A stretch of 64,000 bases of DNA from Clostridiales bacterium (GTDB lineage: Bacteria > Bacillota > Clostridia > Saccharofermentanales > Saccharofermentanaceae): positions 1-64,000 of the forward strand of contig JAGCXQ010000021.1 of assembly GCA_017961235.1 (NCBI GenBank), read 5' to 3'. The notes under the pieces are model-generated. The model searched no databases, had not been told where the DNA came from, and saw only the letters and a list, made by a program, of their open reading frames with translations. This document shows, piece after piece, positions 41,517 to 49,524 of the stretch (the first letter of the stretch is position 1; each line of letters begins with the position of its first letter). The translations under genes and the position numbers were made by a program.

Positions 41517-41708
41517 ATGAAACCAGTATTTGAATTAATCACCGCAGCGATCCTCTCGACAGGCACCATGCCGCAGGTCCCACAAAATTGCTATACCCCC
41601 TCTTTTTTCTTCGATACTACCGACTACTATGATTCAACCGCACCAAACCCTGATTATTACCCCTGTAACCTCTATGAGCAATCTTCCGCCTGCAGGACTC
41701 ACCACTGA
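41517..41708 (+). CDS. Small Cys-containing peptide, 63 residues
   Basis: Short frame with a strong ribosome site (AAAGGAG, seven bases before ATG), its own promoter-like sequence upstream and an intrinsic terminator downstream at 41836-41872, so a discrete transcription unit is plausible. The N-terminal 17 residues (MKPVFELITAAILSTGT) are mildly hydrophobic; the rest is rich in Tyr, Asp, Pro and Thr with Cys near positions 25, 50 and 59 (YYPCNLYEQSSACRTHH). It could be an exported peptide or bacteriocin-like product. No homologue known to me. Confidence 0.42.
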   Translation: MKPVFELITAAILSTGTMPQVPQNCYTPSFFFDTTDYYDSTAPNPDYYPCNLYEQSSACRTHH

Positions 41709-41835
41709 GCCCTTCGCGGAGAATCACTAACTGGAAATGCTTACTATGAACAGATCTTTCTCCAAACTTCCAATAAAAAGCAGATCCTAACCAAACCCAA
41801 CCTCGCTGGTTGAACATTATTAGTCGGTAAAAGAA

Positions 41836-41872
41836 CTCCCGCAGCCTTCGGGCTCCCCGGGAGCTTTCTTTT
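41836..41872 (+). terminator. Intrinsic terminator after the small peptide gene
   Basis: CTCCCG / CGGGAG outer stem with an inner AGCC-TTCG-GGCT tetraloop hairpin, followed by CTTTCTTTT on the plus strand. Confidence 0.8.
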
Positions 41873-42171
41873 GCCCATTTTAATGATCTTTCTTTTATTT
41901 TTCCCTTTCTTCTATTCTTCCTTTTGCACTTTCATATGTCTTTTTCGATGCTTACGTCGAATTCGAAGAATTGATAGTTTTCCACGTAAGCCATCGGATC
42001 AAGCCGGGGGCACACCACTCTATCAAAGCTCACGACACGCCATCGCACTCACCTATTTTTTATGGTATGATTCTCTATAGGAAAAAGAAAAGGGAAACGG
42101 ATGCGGCCGCGACCGGGAAAGCCCACACACGAAAACCGCGCACGGGGCAGCATCACTAAAAGGGAGATCTC
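41873..42171. other. Intergenic region without a gene
   Basis: AT-rich at first, then GC-rich near 42090-42150. Only a possible extended -10 (TATGGTATGAT at about 42058-42068) and the ribosome site AAAGGGAGA for the next gene are seen. Confidence 0.5.
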
Positions 42172-42807
42172 ATGAATAAGGAAAAAACCAGGATCATGCT
42201 GGCAGGCTTCATCCTTCTGAGCCTTTTATTCTCATTTGTAGGATACTTTATTGCCAAGAATAACTCATATCAGAAATATAAGTCCGGCGAGTACTTTTTC
42301 CGTGAAAAAGCACATACCTGGAGTTCGACTGATCCATACGAGATCCTGGGCGAGGACGCTATGAATACAGATTATACCGACCCCATGAATATTCTTTTGA
42401 GGACCAACAATGTGACCGTCTATGCATATGATCCCGAGGGTTCCGTGTGTACTATCATCAGTGATAAAACTACGATCGAGAATTTCCCGATCGGCAATCT
42501 CGAATTCGAAAACGAAGATCTCGGAAACTTCTACGGCACCAGACAGTATTCTTCCGACGAATACTTCGATCTCATCAATAGTCTCTCGAAAGCTGAACTG
42601 AACAGCCCCCGCGTCAGCAGTAAAAAAATGGTCGCATATAAGGACGCGATCAAAAGCACGATCATGCTCTTCATCATTGATCTTTGTCTGGCCATTGCGA
42701 TCTATGCGTTTTTAAAGTTTGATTTTGTAAAAGCAGTCGACGTGGTCTTAATCCTCGGCACCGGCATCAGCGTCATCTTCAATATCCAATCCGCTCTCAG
42801 ATTCTGA
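42172..42807 (+). CDS. Membrane-anchored protein of unknown function
   Basis: 211 residues: a transmembrane segment at about 8-28 (IMLAGFILLSLLFSFVGYFIA), an extracytoplasmic domain of some 130 residues, and two further transmembrane segments near the C-terminus (STIMLFIIDLCLAIAIYAFL; VDVVLILGTGISVIFNI). No family recognised. It converges on the 42748-43443 gene and their 3' ends overlap by 60 bases. Start follows AAAGGGAGA. Confidence 0.72.
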   Translation: MNKEKTRIMLAGFILLSLLFSFVGYFIAKNNSYQKYKSGEYFFREKAHTWSSTDPYEILGEDAMNTDYTDPMNILLRTNNVTVYAYDPEGSVCTIISDKTTIENFPIGNLEFENEDLGNFYGTRQYSSDEYFDLINSLSKAELNSPRVSSKKMVAYKDAIKSTIMLFIIDLCLAIAIYAFLKFDFVKAVDVVLILGTGISVIFNIQSALRF

Positions 42808-43443
42808 CACTTCTTCTGTCGCCGGTTCTTCTCGATCGACGGGATCGTTCTCCGCGGCTGCATCTGCGTCATCTGTGCGCTCGACAGGATCGTTCTCCGC
42901 GGCTGTGTCCGCGTCATCTGCTGCATCTGCGCGATCGATCTTTTTTGCTTCCTGCAGCACCACGATCCCCTTCTTCGGATCTGCCGGCGAATAAAAAACA
43001 GGAATCGTCGTATTCTCGTACTTTTCTTTATTCTCAGAGAGCATCTTCTGAAGCTTCGGCTCGCAGCCATCTTCATAGTCTCCATATGCACTGAGTACGA
43101 TCTGAAGCTGCTGCCTGCTTCCGTCGTCCACATCATAAGTGACCCTGGCAAATACCATCGGCAGCGGACTTTTATCATCGAGGAACACTTCTTCCACCGT
43201 TCCCTCCGTCAGCGGCCAGCGTCTGACACGGATAAGCCAGGAGATGCACATATAGAGCATGATCAGAAGCGGGATCGAAAATATCGTCGCAAAAGCCGTC
43301 ATCGCCCTTCTCACTGAGCCCGGCAGCGCATACACCAGCCACCAGAGAAGAATCAGACCGCCGATCGAAACCAGCATCAGCAGCAGTTCTTTTTTCAGAT
43401 CGCGGCGAAACAGCCTTTTCCTAACCTGTTTTTCGTTCTCCAT
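42748..43443 (-). CDS. DUF3592-like membrane protein with acidic repeat tail
   Basis: 231 residues from MENEKQVRKR. Two transmembrane segments (about 17-40 and 48-70) are followed by a beta domain (EGTVEEVFLDD...VFARVTYDVDD...IPVFYSPADPKKGIVV) that resembles DUF3592, in which a V-x-V-x-Y-x-P-x-x-P motif is typical. The C-terminal 60 residues are an Asp/Ala/Glu-rich tail built on a 15-residue repeat (ENDPVERTDDADAAA), encoded by a 45-base DNA repeat at 42838-42927. The start is uncertain; upstream codons are in frame. Confidence 0.68.
   Translation of the reverse strand: MENEKQVRKRLFRRDLKKELLLMLVSIGGLILLWWLVYALPGSVRRAMTAFATIFSIPLLIMLYMCISWLIRVRRWPLTEGTVEEVFLDDKSPLPMVFARVTYDVDDGSRQQLQIVLSAYGDYEDGCEPKLQKMLSENKEKYENTTIPVFYSPADPKKGIVVLQEAKKIDRADAADDADTAAENDPVERTDDADAAAENDPVDREEPATEEVSESESGLDIEDDADAGAED
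42838..42927 (-). repeat. 45-base in-frame repeat in the acidic tail
   Basis: GGATCGTTCTCCGCGGCTG occurs twice 45 bases apart, followed by a similar GCGTCATCTG word. Confidence 0.65.
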
Positions 43444-43556
43444 CTTCCTTCGTTCCCCGTAAAGTTTCGCATCGGCCCGCCCGCGAGCTCCCTGCGTCAA
43501 TTCATTCGCCCCTGCGGCCGGCGCCGCATCTATCTTACCATAGGAGCGTCCATCTT

Positions 43557-43857
43557 TTCACCTATTTGCTCACCTAAAAGTGCTTTTCAGTGACTGTCTG
43601 GTGAATAACTGCTCGAAAAGCACTTCTCCGGTCATTTATTCACCTATTTGCTCACCTAAACTGCTTTTTAAGTGAGTGTCTGGTGAATAACCGCTCGAAA
43701 AGCACTTCTCCGGTCATTTATTCACCTATTCGCTCACCTAAAAGTGCTTTTCGGTGAGTGTCTGGGGAATAACTGCTCGAAAAGCACTTCTCCGGCCATC
43801 TTTTCACCTATATGCTCACCTAAAAGTGCTTTTCGGTGAGTGTCTGGTGAATGGCCA
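43557..43857. repeat. 82-base tandem repeat, four copies (last truncated)
   Basis: Units start with TTCACCTAT at 43557, 43639, 43721 and 43803, exactly 82 bases apart. Each unit contains CTCACC, the motif AAAAGTGCTTTTC, (C/G)GTGAGTGTCTGGTGAA and, inverted, CTCGAAAAGCACTTCTCC. CTCACC pairs with GGTGAG around the AAGTGCTTTT motif, and TTCACC with GGTGAA outside it, so every unit can form a nested hairpin. Unit 2 has lost the first motif copy (ACTGCTTTTT). No open frame of credible coding type runs through it. Confidence 0.92.
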
Positions 43858-43887
43858 CTCAGAAACGAGCACTCCCCGCATAAAAGA

Positions 43888-43921
43888 ACCTCCCCGGGGG
43901 TGAAGCGTTTCCCGGGGAGGT
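43888..43921 (-). terminator. Intrinsic terminator of the BlaI-regulated lipoprotein gene
   Basis: ACCTCCCCGGG / CCCGGGGAGGT, 11-base stem with a 12-base loop, followed on the minus strand by TTCTTTTAT. Confidence 0.85.
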
Positions 43922-43946
43922 CTTCTGTCATCTTTTGGAGGGGGCT

Positions 43947-44028
43947 CCATATCTATGTAGTAAAGGAAGCTCAATATCTATCTGTGCAATAGCGAGGGTT
44001 TATAGAGCGTGCTCTCAATATCTATCTG
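43947..44028 (-). repeat. Stop-codon echoes of the BlaI-regulated lipoprotein gene
   Basis: The 3' end of the gene, CAGATAGATATTGA (44015-44028), recurs unchanged at 43971-43984 and, degenerate, at 43947-43959 (ACATAGATATGGA). Confidence 0.75.
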
Positions 44029-45397
44029 CGAAGGTGAAGAAGTATGTCTCTTCACGGATGAATTCGCCGCCGACGAATTCACTCGACAGATCGTATCTGG
44101 AGTCGATGTCCCGGGCATTACACTCTTCAAATGTCATCTTGATGCCGTCATCAAGAAGTTCGATAGTGCATTTTCTGTAGTAGCTCTCGCCCGAATCACG
44201 TCTGGAATTCCAGTTCGAGTCCGTATAGCCCTGGTAGTAGAATACTCCGACATTTCCGTCCATCGGGATCCGTACCTGTCCCATATAAGCTGTTCTATTG
44301 ACCCACAGTGTGATCTGCGCTTCATCATTATTATTATTCGTCGGTCCATAGAATGTGAAGTGCACTGTGTCAGAGAGATTTCTATAGTTTGCGTTGTACT
44401 TCTCGTAATCAGAGAAACCATATTTTCGATCCGGCTGATAGCCTTCACCCTTTTTGTAGAACTGATCATCCGTCGGAACATATCCCTTGGCGAGGTAATC
44501 CCAGGCAGTCAGGGCATCGATATACCCTTCGAGCGGATAACCATAGTTGACGATCTCTTCATCAACACTTTTACCGGATTTATTTGCGACAAGATCTTCG
44601 AGTGTGAACTTTGTCGGGGAAGCATAACAATCGTTATACTGTACCAGATAGTATATCGTATTTTGATTCGGCTTATAGTAATAGTATGCACCCTGACCGG
44701 AATAGATATTGTCCATCGCACTCACTACTTTTCCGTCCTTATATGTGTAAACTTTCAGTTCAGAAGCATTATCCACATAACGCTTGTCAGCGATCACGAG
44801 CTCCGGATAACCGTCTCCATCGAGGTTCAGGAACGAGAATTTTACCTTATATATACCGTGACCGTTCTCGTCGAGATACGCCTTAACGTACGGCTCGTAG
44901 GCTGCGAAGCAGTATTTAAGATCGAGCTCACTGGGAGCCTTCGGGGCTTCCGTCTCTTTCGGCTGTTCCTGCTCGGGTGTTGTCGCCGGAGCCTCAGTTT
45001 CCTTCGGGGCTTCCGTTGCCTTTGGAGCTTCTGTCGTCTTCGGAACCTTTGTCTCGTTCGTCTTCGGCGCCTTTGTCTCCTTCTGCTTCGGAGCAGTTTC
45101 CGGATTCTCTGTCGGAACCTGTGTCTCGATTACTTCCGGCTGTGTCTCCGAAGTGATCTCCGTTGTTTCCTGCTGCGCTGTCGCATCCTGCTCTTCGCTC
45201 GTCTCTCTGGAAGCATCTTTGACAGCTCCCTCTGCAGGATCTGCTTTCTCGCTGTTGACAACGATCTCCACGTTATCCGCGACACTCGAGAGCATATCTG
45301 CAGCGTCACCACTGAGGTTCAGTGTACATCCTGTCGCTGCCAGAGCCATCATCGATGCCAGAGCTGCTGCTGTAACTTTGATTCTCATCTTTTTCAT
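44015..45397 (-). CDS. Lipoprotein sharing both sensor modules of the adjacent BlaR1-like protein
   Basis: 460 residues. Lipobox AATGC (Cys24), Thr/Lys/Pro/Glu-rich stalk (about 70-155; repeats of TEAPK), then two modules. The first (about 183-260) has NLDGDGYPELVIAD, a calcium-loop-like DGD-x-PEL motif; the second (about 360-455) has LWVNRTA, VGVFYYQG, YYRKCTIELLDDGIKMTFE and FVGGEFIREETYFF. Both modules recur in the same order in the BlaR1-like sensor 45733-48009 (HVDGDDIPELLMTE; LWVNRTA, IGIFYYKG, FYRKATIELLPDGVKITIE). Its promoter carries three BlaI boxes, so it is the predicted target of that system. Function unknown. Confidence 0.85.
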   Translation of the reverse strand: MKKMRIKVTAAALASMMALAATGCTLNLSGDAADMLSSVADNVEIVVNSEKADPAEGAVKDASRETSEEQDATAQQETTEITSETQPEVIETQVPTENPETAPKQKETKAPKTNETKVPKTTEAPKATEAPKETEAPATTPEQEQPKETEAPKAPSELDLKYCFAAYEPYVKAYLDENGHGIYKVKFSFLNLDGDGYPELVIADKRYVDNASELKVYTYKDGKVVSAMDNIYSGQGAYYYYKPNQNTIYYLVQYNDCYASPTKFTLEDLVANKSGKSVDEEIVNYGYPLEGYIDALTAWDYLAKGYVPTDDQFYKKGEGYQPDRKYGFSDYEKYNANYRNLSDTVHFTFYGPTNNNNDEAQITLWVNRTAYMGQVRIPMDGNVGVFYYQGYTDSNWNSRRDSGESYYRKCTIELLDDGIKMTFEECNARDIDSRYDLSSEFVGGEFIREETYFFTFADRY

Positions 45398-45476
45398 TTT
45401 ATTTATCCTCCGATAAATCCTATTTCCAAGTTTTTCGCGTTTCTTTTTTGAATGTCTCTTTCAACATTGCAAGGTC

Positions 45477-45549
45477 ATTCTACACATGTAGTACTATCGT
45501 GTCAATAGATTTTTCTACATTTGTAGAAATTTTTTCTACTTTTGTAGAA
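45477..45549 (-). promoter_or_regulatory. Promoter with three BlaI-type boxes
   Basis: Minus strand TTGACA (45500-45505), 17 bases, TAGAAT (45477-45482). Box 1, CTACACATGTAG (45480-45491), covers the -10. Boxes 2 and 3, TTCTACAAATGTAGAA (45513-45528) and TTCTACAAAAGTAGAA (45534-45549), lie upstream, 21 bases apart. TACA-N2-TGTA is the BlaI/MecI half-site pattern. Confidence 0.88.
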
Positions 45550-45585
45550 TTTTTTGTTCGGGAAAAGCACTCACAAACGACGGAA

Positions 45586-45627
45586 AAGGCTGTCCCCTCT
45601 GCGTTTGCAGTGTTCGGGAACAGCCTT
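45586..45627 (-). terminator. Intrinsic terminator after the blaR1-like gene
   Basis: AAGGCTGT / ACAGCCTT, extended by GG/CC, with a T-run (TTTTCC) on the minus strand. Confidence 0.75.
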
Positions 45628-45732
45628 CTGTTGTTTTATAAAAATCTATAATTTCAGGGATAAGTGCTTTTCGAGCGGAAAAATCGCGCCCGACTTCGCG
45701 CTTAAGATGCAGCAAGTGCTTTTCGAATCAGC

Positions 45733-48009
45733 TCAGGAAGATCTCGAGGAGAACGGATAGAAAAGTGTACCGGCCCTGATATACTCGCCGCCTGCAAATA
45801 CCGAAGACACGTCTTTCGATAACTCAAACTCGTTACTATTCACATCCTCGATCGTTATCTTGACGCCATCCGGAAGAAGCTCGATCGTTGCTTTCCGGTA
45901 GAATTCCTCTCCATCATCGATCACGCCATTCCAGTTTTCATCCTTTACGCCCTTATAATAGAAGATTCCGATATTATCCTCAAACTCAACAATCGCCTGC
46001 TCAAGATTTGCCGTCCGGTTGACCCACAGGTTCACTTCGATCAGGTTGTCACGGACATAAAAAAGATAAAGAATCTCGCATCCGCCATTCACAACATAAT
46101 TGCCGTTATAGAGGCTGTAATCAGCGATCGGTTCTCTCTGCGGCTGATATCTGGTCGGGGTCTGCTCCGGCGGTTCCGTCGTAGTAGTAGGCTCTTCCGT
46201 CGGAGTAGGCGTTGGCGCCTCTGTCGGCTGCGGTGTAGGAGTAGGCGTAAACGGCGCATACTGCGGATGCTTCTCATACTTATTATCCATCGGGATGTTT
46301 CCGCTCTTCAGATAACCGATCACAGTATCGCCATCTTCATAGCCCATCATGAGCCAGTTCGGAGTATCTTTCGTATAATCGATATCTATACCATTCGCGC
46401 CCCGGATATAGTTATCCATCGTATTTCTCTCCACGAGATATGGAGTCGCCGGATCATCGTTCTGCGGCCTTCTGTACTGGCAGATCGCATCCTGATAGGG
46501 CTGATAGCAGAAGAAATTCACATACGCGCCATCTCCGGCAAAATAACTCAGTACCAGTTCCTCGCGGCCATTTCTAAAGGTATATAAATACAGGCAGTAA
46601 ACATCCGTCTGATCCGCTTTAGGCTCTGTCATCAGAAGTTCCGGGATATCATCTCCATCCACATGGATCAGTGTTAACTTTGCCTCCCGACTATCTGTCT
46701 GCAGATCCTCGATGAGCTTTATATATGCCTGCGCATAGTCAGAAAGCGGAGCGGTACTCTCCGAAGGTTCTTCCGTCTCCGAAGGTGTCTCGGAAGGAGT
46801 AGTTTCTTCGGTATTCTCCGTACTATCTGCGGTGTCCGCTGTACTTTCTTCCGTCACTTCCGTCACTTCTGCTTCTGCCGGGCTTCTTCCCAGCTTCGCG
46901 AAATAATCCTCCGCCGGCGATCCGAACGATCTGGACGAGGCGAAGAATACGACGCTGAAAGTGATGATGATCGCGAGGACCGGCATGAACTTAGACACTT
47001 TCCGGCTAGTCAGAAGGTTCTTGATGCGGAGCTTCGTCTCCATCCCGCCGAATCCCAGGCCGCTGAAAGCCGTGCTCTCCAGGAATGTTCCGCCGGAGTC
47101 CGCCGCGGCATGCTTGACCAGTGACATGCAGTATTCCTTGACCATGTCCATGTCAAAAGAATCCGTCGTCTCTTCATCGACGCGCATCTCGATATCCGCG
47201 CACAGCATGACGAAAGCCAGCCATACCAGTGGATTGAACCAGTGGATGCACAGCACGGCGTAGCTGATGAGCTTGATGATGCCATCTTTATTCTTAATAT
47301 GTGTCCATTCGTGATTGAGGATATATTCCCTCTCATCGTCGTCGAAGTGCTTCGGGATGAAGATCTTCGGATTGACGAATCCGATCACGAACGGCGACTT
47401 GATGTCGGTCGTGAAATACCGTCCGTCGTAGGATCTCGAGCTCCAGCGCGCCTTCGAATAGAAGATCACATACCGTACGCCGAAGAGCACGATCAGTCCG
47501 ACGATGACCAGTAGCCAGACATATGCGATGACACGGAAGGCCTGTGCCTGCTTGGAGTTCAGCCGCGCGGGCTCCTCTTCGGCCTTCACAGTCTCCGCCT
47601 TATTTGCAGCACCTTCCCCGGAAGCGTCCGAAGTCACGGCAGCGTCTGCACCCGCTTTTCCAGCGTTTGCAGCATCGGCTTTATCCGCGCCGCCGTCCGC
47701 CGCATCTATATCCATTTCTCCGGCAAAAGCACCTGCCCCGGAAGCGTCGCCTTCTTCGTCCACCATCTTATCCACTTCGGTAACTTCGGTCTTCTCCCCG
47801 CCGGAGCGGAACAGCCGGCTCACATTCAGAATGCTCGTCGGCGATGCGAAGTTAAGAGGCAGCAGAAGACGCACGGCCACGATCATCCAGAAGACGATCA
47901 GGACGCGCTTCGGAAGCTTACGGAAAACAAGTCGGAACAGCAGCACGATTAGGATCGCGATGCTGCCATAAAGGCTCATCTCCAGTACTTTTGCATAAAT
48001 AGCATTCAT
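45733..48009 (-). CDS. BlaR1-like M56 membrane metalloprotease with a novel sensor region
   Basis: 758 residues. N-terminal M56 part: transmembrane segments near 13-30, 36-55, 158-180 and 343-357; zinc site HEWTH at 233-237 with the third ligand in ADIEMRVDEE. A low-complexity insert (about 75-145) lies in the first loop. In place of the penicillin-binding domain of classical BlaR1 there is an outer region of about 400 residues: an acidic Thr/Ser/Glu linker, a module with HVDGDDIPELL (about 425-585), a Pro/Thr stalk (586-620) and a module with LWVNRTA...FYRKATIELL (about 655-755). Both modules match the lipoprotein 44015-45397. It starts 13 bases after blaI. Confidence 0.92.
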   Translation of the reverse strand: MNAIYAKVLEMSLYGSIAILIVLLFRLVFRKLPKRVLIVFWMIVAVRLLLPLNFASPTSILNVSRLFRSGGEKTEVTEVDKMVDEEGDASGAGAFAGEMDIDAADGGADKADAANAGKAGADAAVTSDASGEGAANKAETVKAEEEPARLNSKQAQAFRVIAYVWLLVIVGLIVLFGVRYVIFYSKARWSSRSYDGRYFTTDIKSPFVIGFVNPKIFIPKHFDDDEREYILNHEWTHIKNKDGIIKLISYAVLCIHWFNPLVWLAFVMLCADIEMRVDEETTDSFDMDMVKEYCMSLVKHAAADSGGTFLESTAFSGLGFGGMETKLRIKNLLTSRKVSKFMPVLAIIITFSVVFFASSRSFGSPAEDYFAKLGRSPAEAEVTEVTEESTADTADSTENTEETTPSETPSETEEPSESTAPLSDYAQAYIKLIEDLQTDSREAKLTLIHVDGDDIPELLMTEPKADQTDVYCLYLYTFRNGREELVLSYFAGDGAYVNFFCYQPYQDAICQYRRPQNDDPATPYLVERNTMDNYIRGANGIDIDYTKDTPNWLMMGYEDGDTVIGYLKSGNIPMDNKYEKHPQYAPFTPTPTPQPTEAPTPTPTEEPTTTTEPPEQTPTRYQPQREPIADYSLYNGNYVVNGGCEILYLFYVRDNLIEVNLWVNRTANLEQAIVEFEDNIGIFYYKGVKDENWNGVIDDGEEFYRKATIELLPDGVKITIEDVNSNEFELSKDVSSVFAGGEYIRAGTLFYPFSSRSS

Positions 48010-48022
48010 CCGGAGGACCTCA

Positions 48023-48388
48023 TTACTTGGTGTGCTTCTCGATCATCTCGATCAGTTTCGCCGCTTCGTCTTTGCTCAGGCTGTTATCGCCGTTTCCGAG
48101 AAATGCATTAACGAAGCTCGGCAGAGATCCCTGGAAATTCTTCTGCACCAGGTCATTGCTCTGGTGGTGCTGGATCTCTTCTCTTCTTACAAGATAGGTG
48201 ATCTTTGCTTTATTATTCGCGATAAATCCCTTATCGCAGAGACGCTTGATCATGGTATAGACAGTCGTCTTCTTCCAGCCGTGCACCTGCTCGCAGATGT
48301 CCGACAGTTCACCGGAAGAGATCGGCGCATACTGCCAGATCAGCTCCATCAGTTTATATTCGCTGTCACCAATAGAATAGTCTTTCAT
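48023..48388 (-). CDS. blaI: BlaI/MecI/CopY-family repressor
   Basis: 121 residues from MKDYSIGDSEYKLMELIWQY, seven bases after GGGAGA; the frame continues upstream without a ribosome site. Winged helix with DICEQVHGWKKTTVYTMIKRLCDKGFI as recognition region, then YLVRREEIQ and the dimerisation helices. In the classical system the M56 protease cleaves the repressor near an Asn-Phe bond; here SFVNAFLG and QKNFQG are candidate sites. It should bind the TACA-N2-TGTA boxes upstream of itself and of the lipoprotein gene. Confidence 0.93.
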   Translation of the reverse strand: MKDYSIGDSEYKLMELIWQYAPISSGELSDICEQVHGWKKTTVYTMIKRLCDKGFIANNKAKITYLVRREEIQHHQSNDLVQKNFQGSLPSFVNAFLGNGDNSLSKDEAAKLIEMIEKHTK

Positions 48389-48416
48389 GGGCATTCTCCC
48401 TTCATATATCAAGACC

Positions 48417-48467
48417 ATTCTACTCGTGTAGAATTACATTGTCAACACATATTCTATGATTGTAGAA
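48417..48467 (-). promoter_or_regulatory. blaI-blaR1 promoter with two BlaI-type boxes
   Basis: Minus strand TTGACA (48440-48445), 17 bases, TAGAAT (48417-48422), exactly the design of the promoter at 45477. Boxes: TTCTACACGAGTAGAA (48418-48433) over the -10 and TTCTACAATCATAGAA (48452-48467) upstream. The latter includes the stop codon of the preceding HAD gene. Confidence 0.88.
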
Positions 48468-49047
48468 CAGACAGTACCTGATCATAGTCTCCCTTGAAGC
48501 AGAACGTGTTCATTCCCGCCTTTGCCGCGCCTTCTACATTATCCTGACGGTCATCGACAAAGAGGCACTCTTGCGCCGTTAGTCCGTACTTCTCAAGGAA
48601 CGTCTCGTAGATCTTCACATCCGGTTTTAACATCAGGTAATCCGAGGAGACGAACACGCCGTTAAAGAAAGAAAGCGGCAGAAACTTCGGAAAATAGGTA
48701 TAGAAAAGATCGCTCGCATTCGAAAGGACATAGATCCCGAGGCCCTTCTCCTTCACGCTGCGGCAGAAGCTTTCCGCGCCGGGAAGCGGGTCCATGCAGA
48801 TATCCCAGTGGTCTGCGCAGTTTTTCAATGCCTCGTGGTACTTTTCCGGGATTCTTCCCTTCACCAGATCAAATCTGTCCTTATCCTTGATGTCGCCCTT
48901 ATCTCCGAGCGCCCACTCCGGCCCCTCGAACAGTTCTTTTCGAATGACTGCTTTTTCTTCCTCCGAGCTGCAGAACTGAGAAAGCACGAACTCCGGGTTA
49001 AAGTCCAGAAGTACATTTCCCATATCCAGTACGACGTTTTTGATCAT
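48454..49047 (-). CDS. HAD-superfamily phosphatase (YihX-like)
   Basis: 197 residues. Motif I LDMGNVLLDF, motif II Ser in YVLSNAS, motif III Lys in LKPDVKIY and motif IV FVDDRQDNVEGA are the pattern of the HAD-IA subgroup that contains YihX (alpha-D-glucose-1-phosphate phosphatase). Cytoplasmic; the substrate here is unknown. Its stop codon falls within the upstream BlaI box of the blaI promoter. Confidence 0.87.
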   Translation of the reverse strand: MIKNVVLDMGNVLLDFNPEFVLSQFCSSEEEKAVIRKELFEGPEWALGDKGDIKDKDRFDLVKGRIPEKYHEALKNCADHWDICMDPLPGAESFCRSVKEKGLGIYVLSNASDLFYTYFPKFLPLSFFNGVFVSSDYLMLKPDVKIYETFLEKYGLTAQECLFVDDRQDNVEGAAKAGMNTFCFKGDYDQVLSVLQS

Positions 49048-49075
49048 GATCTCACCTGTATTCGTTTTTCAGATA

Positions 49076-49483
49076 TTATAGAAAAGATTTCGCGAATTCC
49101 GCAACCTCTTTCAGATCTACTTCGTTCGGGCGGCCTTTATGGAACGCCTTAAACTCGCCCTTGCAGTGAAATTCTCTCGGATCCATGGCGATCCCGACCT
49201 TGTCAGCCTCCGCCTTTACTTTCTTATAGGTAGAGTTCAGCATCGCCGCCGAACCGAAGTTGACGATCCGTCCGACCTTCTCTTTATCGAGGGATTTTAT
49301 GAAGTCGCGGACCTCCGGATCGATGCTGAATGCATAGTAGGAATTTCCGAGGAAAAGGATATCGACCTTCTCCGTCACGGGAGTGGTGATCGGCTGCGCC
49401 TCGACGCCGACAGCCTGTGCGACCGCCTCAGCCATTCTCTTCGTGTTGCCTGTCTTGGTGTAGTATCTGACTGCAATTTTCAT
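49076..49483 (-). CDS. Short flavodoxin-like protein
   Basis: 135 residues. The FMN-phosphate loop YYTKTGNTKRMAEAVAQAV is at the N-terminus and the second loop LFLGNSYYAFSIDPEVRDF follows; it is a short-chain flavodoxin-like electron carrier. It is the second gene of an operon with the OhrR-like regulator (41-base gap) and is presumably induced under peroxide stress. Confidence 0.85.
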   Translation of the reverse strand: MKIAVRYYTKTGNTKRMAEAVAQAVGVEAQPITTPVTEKVDILFLGNSYYAFSIDPEVRDFIKSLDKEKVGRIVNFGSAAMLNSTYKKVKAEADKVGIAMDPREFHCKGEFKAFHKGRPNEVDLKEVAEFAKSFL

Positions 49484-49524
49484 GGTCCCGCTCTCCTTTT
49501 TCTTTACTCTCTTTCTGTCCGATC

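Noticed and set aside
43734-43931. 65-residue minus-strand frame in the 82-base repeat
   Set aside because: Translation of a non-coding tandem repeat; units are 82 bases, not a multiple of three, so the frame shifts between units.
44009-45451. 480-residue open frame opposite the BlaI-regulated lipoprotein
   Set aside because: It is a shadow of the lipoprotein gene, with Ile/Arg/Leu-rich composition and no ribosome site, while the minus-strand frame has signal peptide, family motifs, promoter and terminator.
48452-48467. Eighth stop-codon echo at the HAD gene
   Set aside because: The repeated TTCTAC...GTAGAA words here are BlaI operator boxes, which explain the similarity.
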